A stretch of 21,555 nucleotides of DNA from DASQWP01 sp050697555 (GTDB taxonomy: Bacteria > Actinomycetota > Thermoleophilia > Gaiellales > Gaiellaceae), in the NCBI GenBank assembly GCA_050697555.1, contig JBOHAD010000041.1:1-21555 (forward strand). The letters run 5' to 3'. The position numbers and the translations under genes were made by a program. Below are positions 1 to 6,652 of this stretch, in pieces (the first letter of the stretch is position 1; the number at the start of each line of letters is the position of its first letter). A model generated the notes under the pieces. That model did not search any database, was not told the origin of the DNA, and saw only the letters and a program-made list of their open reading frames with translations.

Positions 1-307
1 CGTGCACCGTGACGACGTACGGGCGCGAGAGCAAGCGGCCGTAGCGGGCGAGGTGGTGGTGGGGAAAGTGAACGAGCCGGCCGGACGCCCCGCGCAGCAG
101 GCGCACGTGGTCAAGATCGGCGACCAGGAGCTGGAGTGACCGCCCCGAGAGGAGCGGCACGCCGAAGAGGTCGCCGGTTCGCACGTAGCCGTCGATCTCG
201 ACCGCCCGAACGTCGAGTCGCGCGGCGAGTTCGCACCCGTAGCGGTCGAGCGAGCCGGTTCCCGCCGTCGTGGCGAGGACAACGCCCCACGCGACCGCGG
301 TCCCCAC
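1..307 (-). CDS. Glycosyltransferase family 4, N-terminal part (runs off left edge)
   Basis: The minus strand is open from about 420 to base 2. Its translation holds LDRYGCELAARLDV, then GDLFGVPLLSGRSL, then LVHFPHHHLARYGR and RPYVVTVH at the edge. In GT-B fold glycosyltransferases of family GT4, the His-rich strand followed by PYVVTVHD is the end of the first Rossmann half, where the acceptor binds, so about 100 N-terminal residues are present and the donor-binding half lies outside. These enzymes move a sugar from a nucleotide donor to a lipid, glycan or small molecule at the inner face of the membrane. I chose the GTG at 305-307 as the first plausible start. No clear ribosome-binding site supports it, and the frame stays open upstream. 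The family call is fairly sure; substrate and start are not. Confidence 0.68.
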   Translation of the reverse strand, partial: MGTAVAWGVVLATTAGTGSLDRYGCELAARLDVRAVEIDGYVRTGDLFGVPLLSGRSLQLLVADLDHVRLLRGASGRLVHFPHHHLARYGRLLSRPYVVTVH

Positions 308-408
308 GTCGATCGTCGCCGTCGTGGCGGAGCTCGGCGGCCTAGCTGCGTCCGGCCGCGCGTGGACGTGGCGGCCACCGCCCTTCGCCGGCCGGAGGCC
401 GCTGCGTG

Positions 409-528
409 CTACTTCCCGCGCGACGTCTTCTTCTGATTCTTCACCTTCAAGCTGAGCATCGGCGCCTTCGCCTCGGTTCCCAGGGAAACGGGGTTGGGCA
501 CACGATGCTTCTTCGACTTCCCTGCCAT
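409..528 (-). CDS. Small Lys-rich protein ending KKTSRGK (39 aa)
   Basis: An ATG at 526-528 follows a strong ribosome-binding site (GAGGAGG, 6-nt spacing) and opens a 39-residue frame. It starts MAGKSKKHRV, contains a short neutral middle (around PMLSLKV) and ends NQKKTSRGK. It is strongly basic, has no Cys and no membrane segment. A second small ORF at 3811-3906 on the other strand starts VAGKKRSK and ends KKTSRGK. The shared ends and equally good ribosome-binding sites argue that both are real and related. The function is unknown; the composition would suit nucleic-acid or ribosome binding, but that is inference. A tiny ORF lies just upstream on the same strand. Confidence 0.68.
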   Translation of the reverse strand: MAGKSKKHRVPNPVSLGTEAKAPMLSLKVKNQKKTSRGK

Positions 529-567
529 GCCGATCCTCCTCGATCGAGGGCGAGTGGCAACGGACGA

Positions 568-621
568 TCAGGCCTTCTTGCCGAACCATTTCGATAGCTG
601 TGCGAGCAGCTTGCGCAGCAC
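568..621 (-). CDS. Possible 17-aa cationic amphipathic peptide
   Basis: A GTG at 619-621 sits 5 nt after AAGGAGG (627-633 on the plus strand) and encodes MLRKLLAQLSKWFGKKA. As a helix this places Leu, Trp and Phe on one face and Lys/Arg on the other. The frame is open further upstream to a TTG at 682-684, which would give 38 residues containing RYRLVTPAGQRKED. The peptide could therefore be the tail of a slightly longer protein or of a decayed gene. It lies 39 nt upstream of the 39-aa basic ORF and could be co-transcribed with it. Only the well-spaced ribosome-binding site and the composition support it. Confidence 0.3.
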   Translation of the reverse strand: MLRKLLAQLSKWFGKKA

Positions 622-755
622 GACATCCTCCTTCCGTTGGCCCGCTGGAGTGACCAGGCGGTATCGACCGTCAATCGGTCGCAACGAGGAAGACCCACCG
701 GCGTCGCAGGGGCCACGAAAGGCCTGCCCCTAGGGCGGAAGCGCGACTTGGCTCG

Positions 756-1242
756 TTGGTTACACGCATCGTAGTCCCTGGGCCGCCGGGGACGGGCAAG
801 ACGCACCTGGCGATCGCGCTCGGGATGAAGGCGTGCCAGCAGGGCTACCGGGTGGCCTTCGCCACGGCGCAGGAGTGGGTCTCGCGGCTCGAGGGCGCGC
901 AGGACCGCAACCAGCTCGAGGCGGAGCTCCGGCGCCTCGAGCGCTACCACCTGCTCGTCGTCGACGAGGTCGGCTACCTCCCGCTCGAGCGATCCGCGGC
1001 TAACCTCCTCTTCGCGCTCGTCTCCCGCCGCTACGAGCGCGGCTCGGTCGCCGTCACCTCGACGCGGCTTCGAGCAGTGGGGCGAGATCCTCGGCGACGC
1101 CATGGTGGCCGCCGCCCTCATCGACCGGCTCGTCCACCACGCCACCATGATCACGCTCAAGGGCAAGAGCTACCGGCTACGCGAGCGGGGTCAGGGCGTC
1201 GTGCCCGCCGCTCAGGCTCCGTCGCTCCGCGACTCCGCCTGA
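756..1242 (+). pseudogene. istB: Decayed IS21-family IstB ATPase
   Basis: IstB is the AAA+ helper of IS21 transposases, which selects target DNA and works with IstA. The frame starts within the ATPase core: VPGPPGTGKTHLAIALG (Walker A), then LLVVDEVGYLPLE (Walker B), then LVSRRYERGSVAVTS. Here the family continues SNRGFEQWGE, but GFEQWGE occurs in another frame from 1066. The bases TCGACGCGGC around 1060-1068 fit loss of 2 nt from a TCGAACCGCGGC-like ancestor. The tail ending YRLRERGQGV then runs to a TGA at 1240-1242. The roughly 70 N-terminal residues of the family are absent and no istA is present, so this is a relic. The bases GGTGCACTTTTCG just after it (around 1273) resemble IS21 end sequence. 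Confidence 0.85.
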
Positions 1243-1616
1243 GCGGCTCGATGAGTTACAAGCTGGAGGAGTGGTGCACTTTTCGACGCCCTTGACACGT
1301 GCGGCGCGCAGCTTCATCCGGGCCACCTGGAGGCCCACTCGACGGGCACCGCCGGGTCGCCAAATAGGAGCGAATCGGTCCCCCGCCATAACCCTGCGAC
1401 GCACTGTCTTTGGGAGCCGCGCGTTTGACCGGTTTTCCGCGCTTCTTCAGTCTTGGCCTACTCAGCAGCTCGATCGCGAAAGGTGCATTTTGCAGGGATT
1501 CGCCGAGGTTGCTTCCACGCTTCGCGTGGGCCGGGGCAGCAAACGATCTTCTCAAGCTCGGCTTATCCTGCCTTAACAGACAACTTAACATGGTGGTTTG
1601 CAGCGCTTTCGTGGAG
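1243..1616. other. Gene-free stretch after istB relic
   Basis: No coding frame with a credible product or ribosome-binding site is visible on either strand. The first bases include an IS21-end-like GGTGCACTTTTCG. Base composition becomes less GC-rich towards 1560-1600, just before the tRNA-Asp fragment. It looks like insertion-sequence and integration debris. Confidence 0.5.
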
Positions 1617-1658
1617 CGGGAGCGACGGGACTCGAACCCGCGACCTCCGGCGTGACAG
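1617..1658 (-). pseudogene. tRNA-Asp 3'-half fragment (integration scar)
   Basis: Read on the minus strand, the 42 bases match a class I tRNA from position 32 to the discriminator: loop CTGTCAC with anticodon GTC (Asp), stem side GCCGG, variable AGGTC, T arm GCGGG-TTCGAGT-CCCGT, acceptor strand CGCTCCC and discriminator G. Upstream of position 32 the match ends at once: the bases that should be CCGGC to pair with GCCGG read CACGA, and no D arm follows. A 3' half beginning in the anticodon loop is what tyrosine integrases leave when an element integrates into a tRNA gene. It is not a working tRNA. Confidence 0.72.
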
Positions 1659-1889
1659 TCGTGCGCCGGCGGTTAACTGGTTAGCCCGGCTGGGCACGTA
1701 TGGTCCTGGTTTCCAGGGTCTTCGTTCCTCTCCCTTGCCCTGTCGTCCCCGCTGGATCACGCCCTTCCACGCGGGTCCTGAGCAAGAGGAGAGCAAAGGC
1801 TTCGTCTACTTCTTAGGCAACACTTCGCCTGCGTCTGAGCGCCGTGTAGTCCCTCTGTCCATGAAAGCACGAAGGGAGGCTGGAGGCCG

Positions 1890-2105
1890 GTGAGCACCGC
1901 TCGTCGAGCGAGCGGAAGGCGACGTCCGGCCGTCGTCCCACTGCCGGCGCGGTCGGCCGGGCCGCTTCTGCTCGCGCCCTTCTCGACGCGGCTCCCGCCG
2001 GAGCTCCTGCGCCGCTTGCGTCTCGCGGCGCCCCGGCTCGAAATGCGGATGGGCGAGATCACGGCCGCGGCGCTCGAGGCCTTCCTCAGCCGCCGCGGCC
2101 ACTAA
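1890..2105 (+). CDS. Small ribbon-helix-helix-like DNA-binding protein (71 aa)
   Basis: The GTG at 1890 follows GGGAGG and TGGAGG tracts. The C-terminal half reads TRLPPELLRRLRLAAPRL, then MGEITAAALEAFL. This is the strand-helix-helix pattern of Arc/CopG/ParG-type proteins: a short strand with alternating polar residues, a basic helix, and a second helix led by an Ile-Thr turn. The first 30 residues are Arg/Pro-rich and probably disordered. Such proteins bind operators as dimers and commonly control plasmid copy number, partition or toxin-antitoxin genes. It lies 14 nt before the primase gene on the same strand, so the two probably form a replication module. The fold call rests on pattern only. 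Confidence 0.58.
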   Translation: MSTARRASGRRRPAVVPLPARSAGPLLLAPFSTRLPPELLRRLRLAAPRLEMRMGEITAAALEAFLSRRGH

Positions 2106-2119
2106 CAGAGTGAGCTGGG

Positions 2120-3502
2120 ATGGAGCAACCGAACGCTCGTGATTTCTACACCGAGATCGTGCTGCCCGCCTTACAGGAGCGCCTCGACGTGGCGTTCCCG
2201 GAGTTTGGCTGGAGGCGCGACCAGCTCGGCTGGGTGGCGACGAACGAGGAGACGACCCACCGACTCCTCGGCGTCCGCGCCGAGCGGGTGGTCGCGCACG
2301 GCCCCGCGCCCAGGGGCTTCCTCGTCCACGGCGGTGAGGCGATGCTCTGGACCGGCTACGTGAGTGGGGGCGCGATCCCGCGCGGAAGGGACTTCGTTCG
2401 CGCCGTTCGGGCGATCGCCGAGCGGGCGGGTATCGACACGGCCCCGCTCGAGCGCGACCAGCCGCGCGATCGCCGCGCCGAGCTCCTGGGCGACTTCATC
2501 ACGCTCTGCCAGAGTGAGATCGTGAGCGAGCGCGGCGCCAAGGCGCGCGCCTACCTCGAACGGCGCGGCCTTCCGGGTGAGGCGCTCACGGGATTGGATC
2601 TCGGCGTCGTGCCCGCTCCGGAGCGGACGAGGGCGAACCTCCTCGACAACGGTTACTCGCAGGAGGAGATCACCGGCTCGAGTGTCCTAGCCGACTCGCG
2701 CTGGTCCGGGCGCGTCGTCGGAGCCTGGCGGGACGAGCGGGGGAAGGTGAAGACGCTCTGGGCGCGCGCCCCCGACGACGCCGGCCATCCAGGAAGCCGC
2801 TACCTCTACCTGCGCGGCGCGAGCCGCACCGGCCTCCCGCCCTACGGCCTCTCCGACCTCCTCGACGGCTCGTACAAGACTCGACGCGAGTTCGTCCTCG
2901 TCGAGGGCGTCTTCGACCTTCTGCAGCTCCGCGCGAGCGGGATCGAGGACGTCGCCGCACTCGGCGGCACCGCCACCCGCCCCCAGCTCTTCGAGCGGCT
3001 CGCCCGCCTTGGGGTCGAGACGGTGACGCTCTGCCTCGACAACGACGAGGCCGGACGGACCGCAACTGCGCGGGCAGTCGAGCAGTCGGCCCGGGCCAAA
3101 CTGAGCCCGGCGCTCCTCGTCCTCGATCCACACCGGCTCGCTCCCGAGAAGGACCCGGACGCCTTCGTCCGCGCGGGCGGCGTTAGGGCCTGGCAGGCGC
3201 TCCTCGAGCGGTGCGAGTGCGGCATCGCCTGGCGCGTGCTCGAGCTCCTCGGGGACACCAACTCCAAGGCGCCGAGGACTGTCCGCCGCGAGGCGCTCGC
3301 CCGCGCCGGCGCCTGGCTCGGCTTCCTGCCTGCACGGCTCACGCTCGAACAAGAGGACGCCCTCACCGCCGCCGCCGAGCGCTGCGGCTACACCCCTGAG
3401 GCCGTGCAACGAGCGTTCCGGGCGCGCTACTGGGAGCATGAGCACTCGCGGGAGCGGTCGCTTCCGACGGAGCGTTCGCACGCGTTCGCCCTCGAGCGGT
3501 AG
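2120..3502 (+). CDS. Toprim primase of plasmid/phage type, no zinc finger
   Basis: This 460-residue protein resembles the catalytic part of DnaG primase, which makes RNA primers for replication. Residues 143-200 (AYLERRGLPGEAL...LDLGVVP...LLDNGYSQEEI) match the N-terminal part of the DnaG core. The Toprim domain spans about 257-330: the acidic motif is FVLVEGVFD (E262), followed by AALGGTAT and the metal-binding LDNDEAG (D307, D309). KDPDAF (344-349) is also DnaG-like. The first 120 residues lack the CHC2 zinc finger of chromosomal DnaG, and the C-terminus differs from its helicase-binding domain. This points to an accessory primase from a plasmid, phage or integrative element. It follows the small DNA-binding protein gene closely. 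The start is ATG with a weak upstream GAG-rich site. Confidence 0.85.
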   Translation: MEQPNARDFYTEIVLPALQERLDVAFPEFGWRRDQLGWVATNEETTHRLLGVRAERVVAHGPAPRGFLVHGGEAMLWTGYVSGGAIPRGRDFVRAVRAIAERAGIDTAPLERDQPRDRRAELLGDFITLCQSEIVSERGAKARAYLERRGLPGEALTGLDLGVVPAPERTRANLLDNGYSQEEITGSSVLADSRWSGRVVGAWRDERGKVKTLWARAPDDAGHPGSRYLYLRGASRTGLPPYGLSDLLDGSYKTRREFVLVEGVFDLLQLRASGIEDVAALGGTATRPQLFERLARLGVETVTLCLDNDEAGRTATARAVEQSARAKLSPALLVLDPHRLAPEKDPDAFVRAGGVRAWQALLERCECGIAWRVLELLGDTNSKAPRTVRREALARAGAWLGFLPARLTLEQEDALTAAAERCGYTPEAVQRAFRARYWEHEHSRERSLPTERSHAFALER

Positions 3503-3563
3503 CTGCCGTCACTAGGCCACATAGCTACATCCACGCGGTGCCGGCTCGGTGTCTGCGCTCGAG

Positions 3564-3605
3564 CGGAGGGAGAGGATTCGAACCCTCGATCCGCCCGCAG
3601 CAAGA
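3564..3605 (-). pseudogene. tRNA-like 3' fragment (degenerate)
   Basis: On the minus strand the bases GAGGG-TTCGAAT-CCTC followed by TCCCTCCG look like a T arm and an acceptor strand. If one C has been lost from the 3' side of the T stem, the stem pairs fully and the acceptor/discriminator would suit tRNA-Ser. The amino-acid identity remains unresolved because the anticodon arm does not pair. It resembles the Asp and Thr half-tRNAs in orientation but is weaker. It lies between the primase gene and the second KKTSRGK ORF. Confidence 0.4.
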
Positions 3606-3810
3606 AGCGGCGGACGACCGTTCCCGACGAGAAAGCGCCGCCCGCGCCGATCTCGTCGAGCGCAGGTTCGAGGCCTCGCGCCGGAACGAGCTCTGGCGCA
3701 GAACAGCCGGCTCGCTCGCGCTGACTGCGGAGGAGGAAGCTGACGACGGCTCAAGGGAGGCTAGCTCGCTAGGGTGCGCGTCGGAGCAGGACAGCCGAAA
3801 GGAGCCCGAC

Positions 3811-3906
3811 GTGGCCGGGAAGAAGCGTTCAAAGTCGCTTGTCCAGACCGAGAAGAAGGCGCCAGCAAAGCCCAAGCGACCGAAGAAGACCTCGCGCGGT
3901 AAGTAG
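3811..3906 (+). CDS. Small Lys-rich protein ending KKTSRGK (31 aa)
   Basis: A GTG at 3811 follows AAAGGAG with 6-nt spacing and opens a 31-residue frame that starts VAGKKRSKSL, has a Lys/Pro-rich middle (APAKPKRP) and ends KKTSRGK before a TAG. Nearly half the residues are Lys or Arg. The last 24 bases match the end of the ORF at 409-528 with two differences, and both proteins share an (M/V)AGK-type start. The frame is open far upstream of the GTG, but those codons are not protein-like and run through the tRNA-like fragment. Function unknown; a nucleic-acid-binding role is a guess from composition. Confidence 0.63.
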   Translation: MAGKKRSKSLVQTEKKAPAKPKRPKKTSRGK

Positions 3907-4126
3907 ACAAGTCGTCATCGCGCCGCTCTCCAGGAGCCCCGGATCGGCCCTGCTGCGACATCGCCAATCACCCCTTTCGCCCGGAGGTACCAGGTGATCG
4001 TGATGTCGGCCCGCACCACCGAGAGCTTCCGCAGCGGACTGCGCTCGCCGACGCGGTAGTGCAGCGAGCGGGTAAGACTGCCGATCCACCACGCGACCTG
4101 AGGGGAAAATAGGCGGCTGGACGCGC

Positions 4127-4219
4127 TTAGTTCGGCGTGCCGCACGCCAGCTTGACCAACTCGGGCAGGCGCGGGTCGGCGGTGCGGTAGTAGATCTCGC
4201 GTCCCCGCCGCTGTAGGCG
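4127..4219 (-). pseudogene. ArsR-family regulator, C-terminal remnant
   Basis: The minus strand encodes RLQRRGREIYYR, then TADPRLPELVKLA and a TAA stop at 4127-4129. In ArsR/SmtB regulators the wing of the winged helix reads RREGREIYYRL and is followed by a short helix containing DPRV-ELL. The recognition helix and N-terminus that should precede it are missing. It is therefore a truncated relic, consistent with repeated insertion and deletion in this region. Confidence 0.5.
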
Positions 4220-4316
4220 TGCTGGCCGGTCGGTGTGACCGGCGGTCGCGCTCGATGTCGACACTCACAACGAGGCCGGCGAGTCGGCGCCGCCGCCGGG
4301 TAGCTAACGCTGCCGT

Positions 4317-4455
4317 TCAAGCCGCTGCCGCAGCCGATTCAAGCTCCCCCACGTTGCGCCAGTAGGCGCGGTTTTTTGACCTCGCTCCAACGGCGCTCGC
4401 CCGGCCGGTAGCGCTCCTGCCGGCGCGGTCGACGCGGCGAGCACCGCTGTGGCAC
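4317..4455 (-). pseudogene. Unidentified coding relic with a poly-A frameshift
   Basis: Reading the minus strand, one frame gives RRQERYRPGERRWSEVK up to a run of six A (plus-strand T4372-4377). After dropping one A it continues NRAYWRNVGELESAAAAA to a TGA at 4317-4319. The joined peptide is much more protein-like than either frame alone, so a one-base insertion in the A run is likely. I do not recognise the family. It ends close to the divergent start of the GAF protein. Confidence 0.28.
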
Positions 4456-4473
4456 AGTCACGGTTACGTAGCC

Positions 4474-5496
4474 GTGTCCCAAATCGCTGACCGAGAAAAG
4501 CGCCTCCGGCACCTCGTCGAGGCGAATGTCGCGGTCGGCTCTGAGGCTTCGCTCGACGATGTCCTCCAGAAGACCGTGGAGGTGGCGGCAAGGCTTGTCG
4601 TTGCGCGCTACGCGGCGCTAGGGGTCCTCGACCGCACCGGGTCACACCTGGAGCGCCTCCTCACGACCGGGATCGACGACACGACGAGAGCTCGGATCGG
4701 CGACCTGCCCAGCGACCACGGCGTTCTCCGCATCCTCCTTCGGGAGGCGCGCCCGGTCCGCGTTGCCGACGTGACGAAGGAGCCGCACTTCTTCGGCTTT
4801 CCGCCCGGGCACCCACCGATGCGAAGCTTCCTCGGTGTCCCGATCTTCGTGCGGGGAGTCGTGTACGGGGACCTCTACCTGGCGGAAAAGGAGGATGGTG
4901 AGTTCACGGAGGCAGACGAGGAGATCGTGACGCTTCTCGCCGCCCAGACCGGGATCACGATCGAAAGGGTGCAGATCTACGAGGGGGCAGTCCACTGGAT
5001 TCATCAGCTCGAGGCGCTCGACGAGCTAACACACAGCGTCCTCGAGAAGCGGGAGGACGTGTCGCGCCTCCTCGAGCTCGTCGCCCGTCGCCTGCGCGAG
5101 CTGATCCGCGCCCGGGAAGTGCTCATCTCCGTTCCCGCCCCCTCCGGCGGTTTTCGCGTTGCCGCCGCCGACGGCGAGGGTGGCGCCGACCTGGTCGGCT
5201 ATGGCGTTCCCTCCGAATCGAAGCTCGCTAGGGTCCTTGCGCGCGGGAAGAGCGAGCGCATCGACTCAGTTCTGGAAGATCCTGAGGTCGATCAGGTCGT
5301 TGCCCGCCGAGTCGGCGGCGTCGCGGCGCTCCTCGTCCCGCTCGTGTTTCACGAGAGAACCATCGGCGTCGTTTCGGCGTTCAACAAGAACGGCCCCGAT
5401 CCCCGCTTCACCGACGACGACCTTCGCCTCGCCTCGTTTAACCAGCTGCTGGAGGGCGTCGCCGACAAGCGACGCCGCTTGGCAGCCGCCGCCTAG
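4474..5496 (+). CDS. Tandem GAF-domain sensor protein (DosS/DevS-like, no kinase)
   Basis: The 340-residue protein carries two GAF domains. The first (about 25-168) resembles GAF-A of mycobacterial DosS/DosT: LVVARYAALGVLD, IGDLPSDHGVL, GFPPGHPPMRSFLGVPIFVRG, then YGDLYLAEKEDGEFTEADEEIV. The His of HPPM (H113) appears to align with the proximal haem ligand of DosS; I place that from memory and it needs an alignment. The second GAF (about 185-330) has LLVPLVFHERTIGVVSAFNK. The protein stops at 340, so the dimerisation and ATPase parts of a histidine kinase are absent; no partner kinase is adjacent. It may be a redox or gas sensor acting through protein contacts, or a truncated kinase. The GTG start lacks a strong ribosome-binding site. 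Confidence 0.84.
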   Translation: MSQIADREKRLRHLVEANVAVGSEASLDDVLQKTVEVAARLVVARYAALGVLDRTGSHLERLLTTGIDDTTRARIGDLPSDHGVLRILLREARPVRVADVTKEPHFFGFPPGHPPMRSFLGVPIFVRGVVYGDLYLAEKEDGEFTEADEEIVTLLAAQTGITIERVQIYEGAVHWIHQLEALDELTHSVLEKREDVSRLLELVARRLRELIRAREVLISVPAPSGGFRVAAADGEGGADLVGYGVPSESKLARVLARGKSERIDSVLEDPEVDQVVARRVGGVAALLVPLVFHERTIGVVSAFNKNGPDPRFTDDDLRLASFNQLLEGVADKRRRLAAAA

Positions 5497-5591
5497 AGGC
5501 CGGCGTGATGCTGAAGTAGCGATCGCGGCGACGACCGCTTAGAGATGGAGCCTTTATGGAAGCCCGGTGGTCGCAATCTTGGCAACCTGGC

Positions 5592-5637
5592 AAAATCGAC
5601 CGACCCTGAAACGACCGAAATTAGCTTTGGTCGGTCG
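5592..5637 (-). terminator. Candidate terminator of the MmyB-like regulator gene
   Basis: A perfect 9-bp inverted repeat, CGACCGACC (5597-5605) and GGTCGGTCG (5629-5637), encloses 23 nt. On the minus strand the stem is followed by ATTTTG. It overlaps the last codons and stop of the regulator gene and separates it from the convergent GAF gene. The long loop lowers certainty. Confidence 0.45.
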
Positions 5638-6523
5638 CGCGCGCCGACTTAGCGAGGTCGGCGGTGGCCGCCCAGCTGCCGAGGAGTTTGAGCGCCTCTT
5701 CGGAGCGTGAACCGGGCTCGGCGGCGTAGGTGAAGATCGTCAGCCCGTGGTCTGCGGCGAGGTCCAAGCGGTTGAAGCTCAGGCTGAGCTCGCCAACCAC
5801 GGGATGGTGGAACTGCTTGACACCGGTGTTGTGGAAGCGCACGTCGTGCGCGGCCCAGCGGGTGCGGAACGCCTCGCTGTGCGTTGCGAGCTCGCCGACG
5901 AGATCTGAAAGGTCGCGGTCGTCCGGGTCACGGCCCACGGCCCAGCGCAGGATCGCGACGCACTCACCGGCAACGCGCTCCCAGTCGCCGTAGAACGTCT
6001 CGGCTCGCGGATCGAGGAACACGAACCGGGCGTTGTTGACCGGCCGCGCGGGCGCGGCGTACAGCTCGGAGAACAGCGCACGGCCGAGCTGGTTGGCGGC
6101 CAGGATGTCGAGACGCTGGTTGCCGACGAACGCGGCGGCGCCGGTAATCCCTTCGAGGGTCCACTGGACCTCGGGCCGGACGCGTTGCTTGGCCCGGCGC
6201 CGACGAGGCCGCGCTACCGTCGGCTGGGCGGCACGGGCGAGGTCGAAGAGGTGGGCGCGCTCGGCGTCGTCGAGCTCGAGCGCGCGGGCCAATGCCTCCA
6301 GCACGCTCTGCGAGACCCCGCTCATGTCTCCGCGCTCCAGGCGCGTGTAGTACGGAACGCTCACGCCGGCCAGGACGGCGACCTCCTCGCGACGGAGTCC
6401 GGGCACCCGGCGACTGCCGTAGGAGCGCAACCCCGCCTCCTCAGGCGTGATCCGGGCGCGACGGGAGGTGAGGAAATCGCGGATCTCCTTCTTCGTGTCC
6501 ACGAGATCAAGCGTAGACGCCAC
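5621..6523 (-). CDS. XRE-family regulator with MmyB-like ligand-binding domain
   Basis: The first 75 residues hold a helix-turn-helix (LRREEVAVLAGVSVPYYTRLERG, about 43-66), preceded by the RRVPG element usual in this group. Residues from about 118 match the MmyB-like ligand-binding domain, with WTLEGITGAAAFVGNQRLDILAAN, ALFSELY and a closing FHHPVVGELSL...FNRLDL and TYAAEPGS. Family members typically control an adjacent oxidoreductase, often as repressors. I chose the GTG at 6521-6523 because AGGGA stands 6 nt before it. A longer frame reaches 6661, but it would overlap the ribosome-binding site of the divergent reductase. The neighbour and the shared operator-like repeats suggest it regulates that reductase and itself; the ligand is unknown. 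Confidence 0.9.
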   Translation of the reverse strand: MASTLDLVDTKKEIRDFLTSRRARITPEEAGLRSYGSRRVPGLRREEVAVLAGVSVPYYTRLERGDMSGVSQSVLEALARALELDDAERAHLFDLARAAQPTVARPRRRRAKQRVRPEVQWTLEGITGAAAFVGNQRLDILAANQLGRALFSELYAAPARPVNNARFVFLDPRAETFYGDWERVAGECVAILRWAVGRDPDDRDLSDLVGELATHSEAFRTRWAAHDVRFHNTGVKQFHHPVVGELSLSFNRLDLAADHGLTIFTYAAEPGSRSEEALKLLGSWAATADLAKSARATDQS

Positions 6524-6528
6524 TGTCC

Positions 6529-6579
6529 GTCCCTGGGGGACCCCGCCAGTAGCCCTATCAACAGGGACTCTCACGTCCC
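6529..6579. promoter_or_regulatory. Two inverted repeats in the divergent promoter region
   Basis: The 129-bp gap between the divergent regulator and reductase genes holds GTCCC-TGG-GGGAC at 6529-6541 and GGGAC-N6-GTCCC at 6564-6579. Both use the same pentamer, once in each polarity. The first overlaps the regulator's own ribosome-binding site. This arrangement suits an operator of an autoregulated HTH protein. Which promoter elements they cover cannot be told by eye. Confidence 0.5.
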
Positions 6580-6652
6580 GCGATCCCGTGCTTTCCTGGA
6601 CGCACCAAGAGGCCGCGCCACACCGCCTCGCCATCCAGACAGGAAGGTTGTC

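Larger units (their letters stand above)
3907..4473. other. Relic region with broken minus-strand genes
   Basis: No intact gene is visible. The minus strand carries an ArsR-like tail (4127-4219) and another broken coding tail (about 4317-4455), described separately. Between 3915 and 4110 the minus frame reads VAWWIGSLTRSLHYRVGERS and later ADITITWYLR. This is protein-like, but I do not recognise it and it has no convincing start. The stretch looks like decayed accessory genes between the small basic ORF and the GAF sensor. Confidence 0.45.

Noticed and set aside
1670..1700. AACTGGTTAG resembling a tRNA D loop on the plus strand beside the tRNA-Asp fragment
   Set aside because: It lies on the opposite strand to the fragment and no T arm or acceptor stem follows in that orientation.
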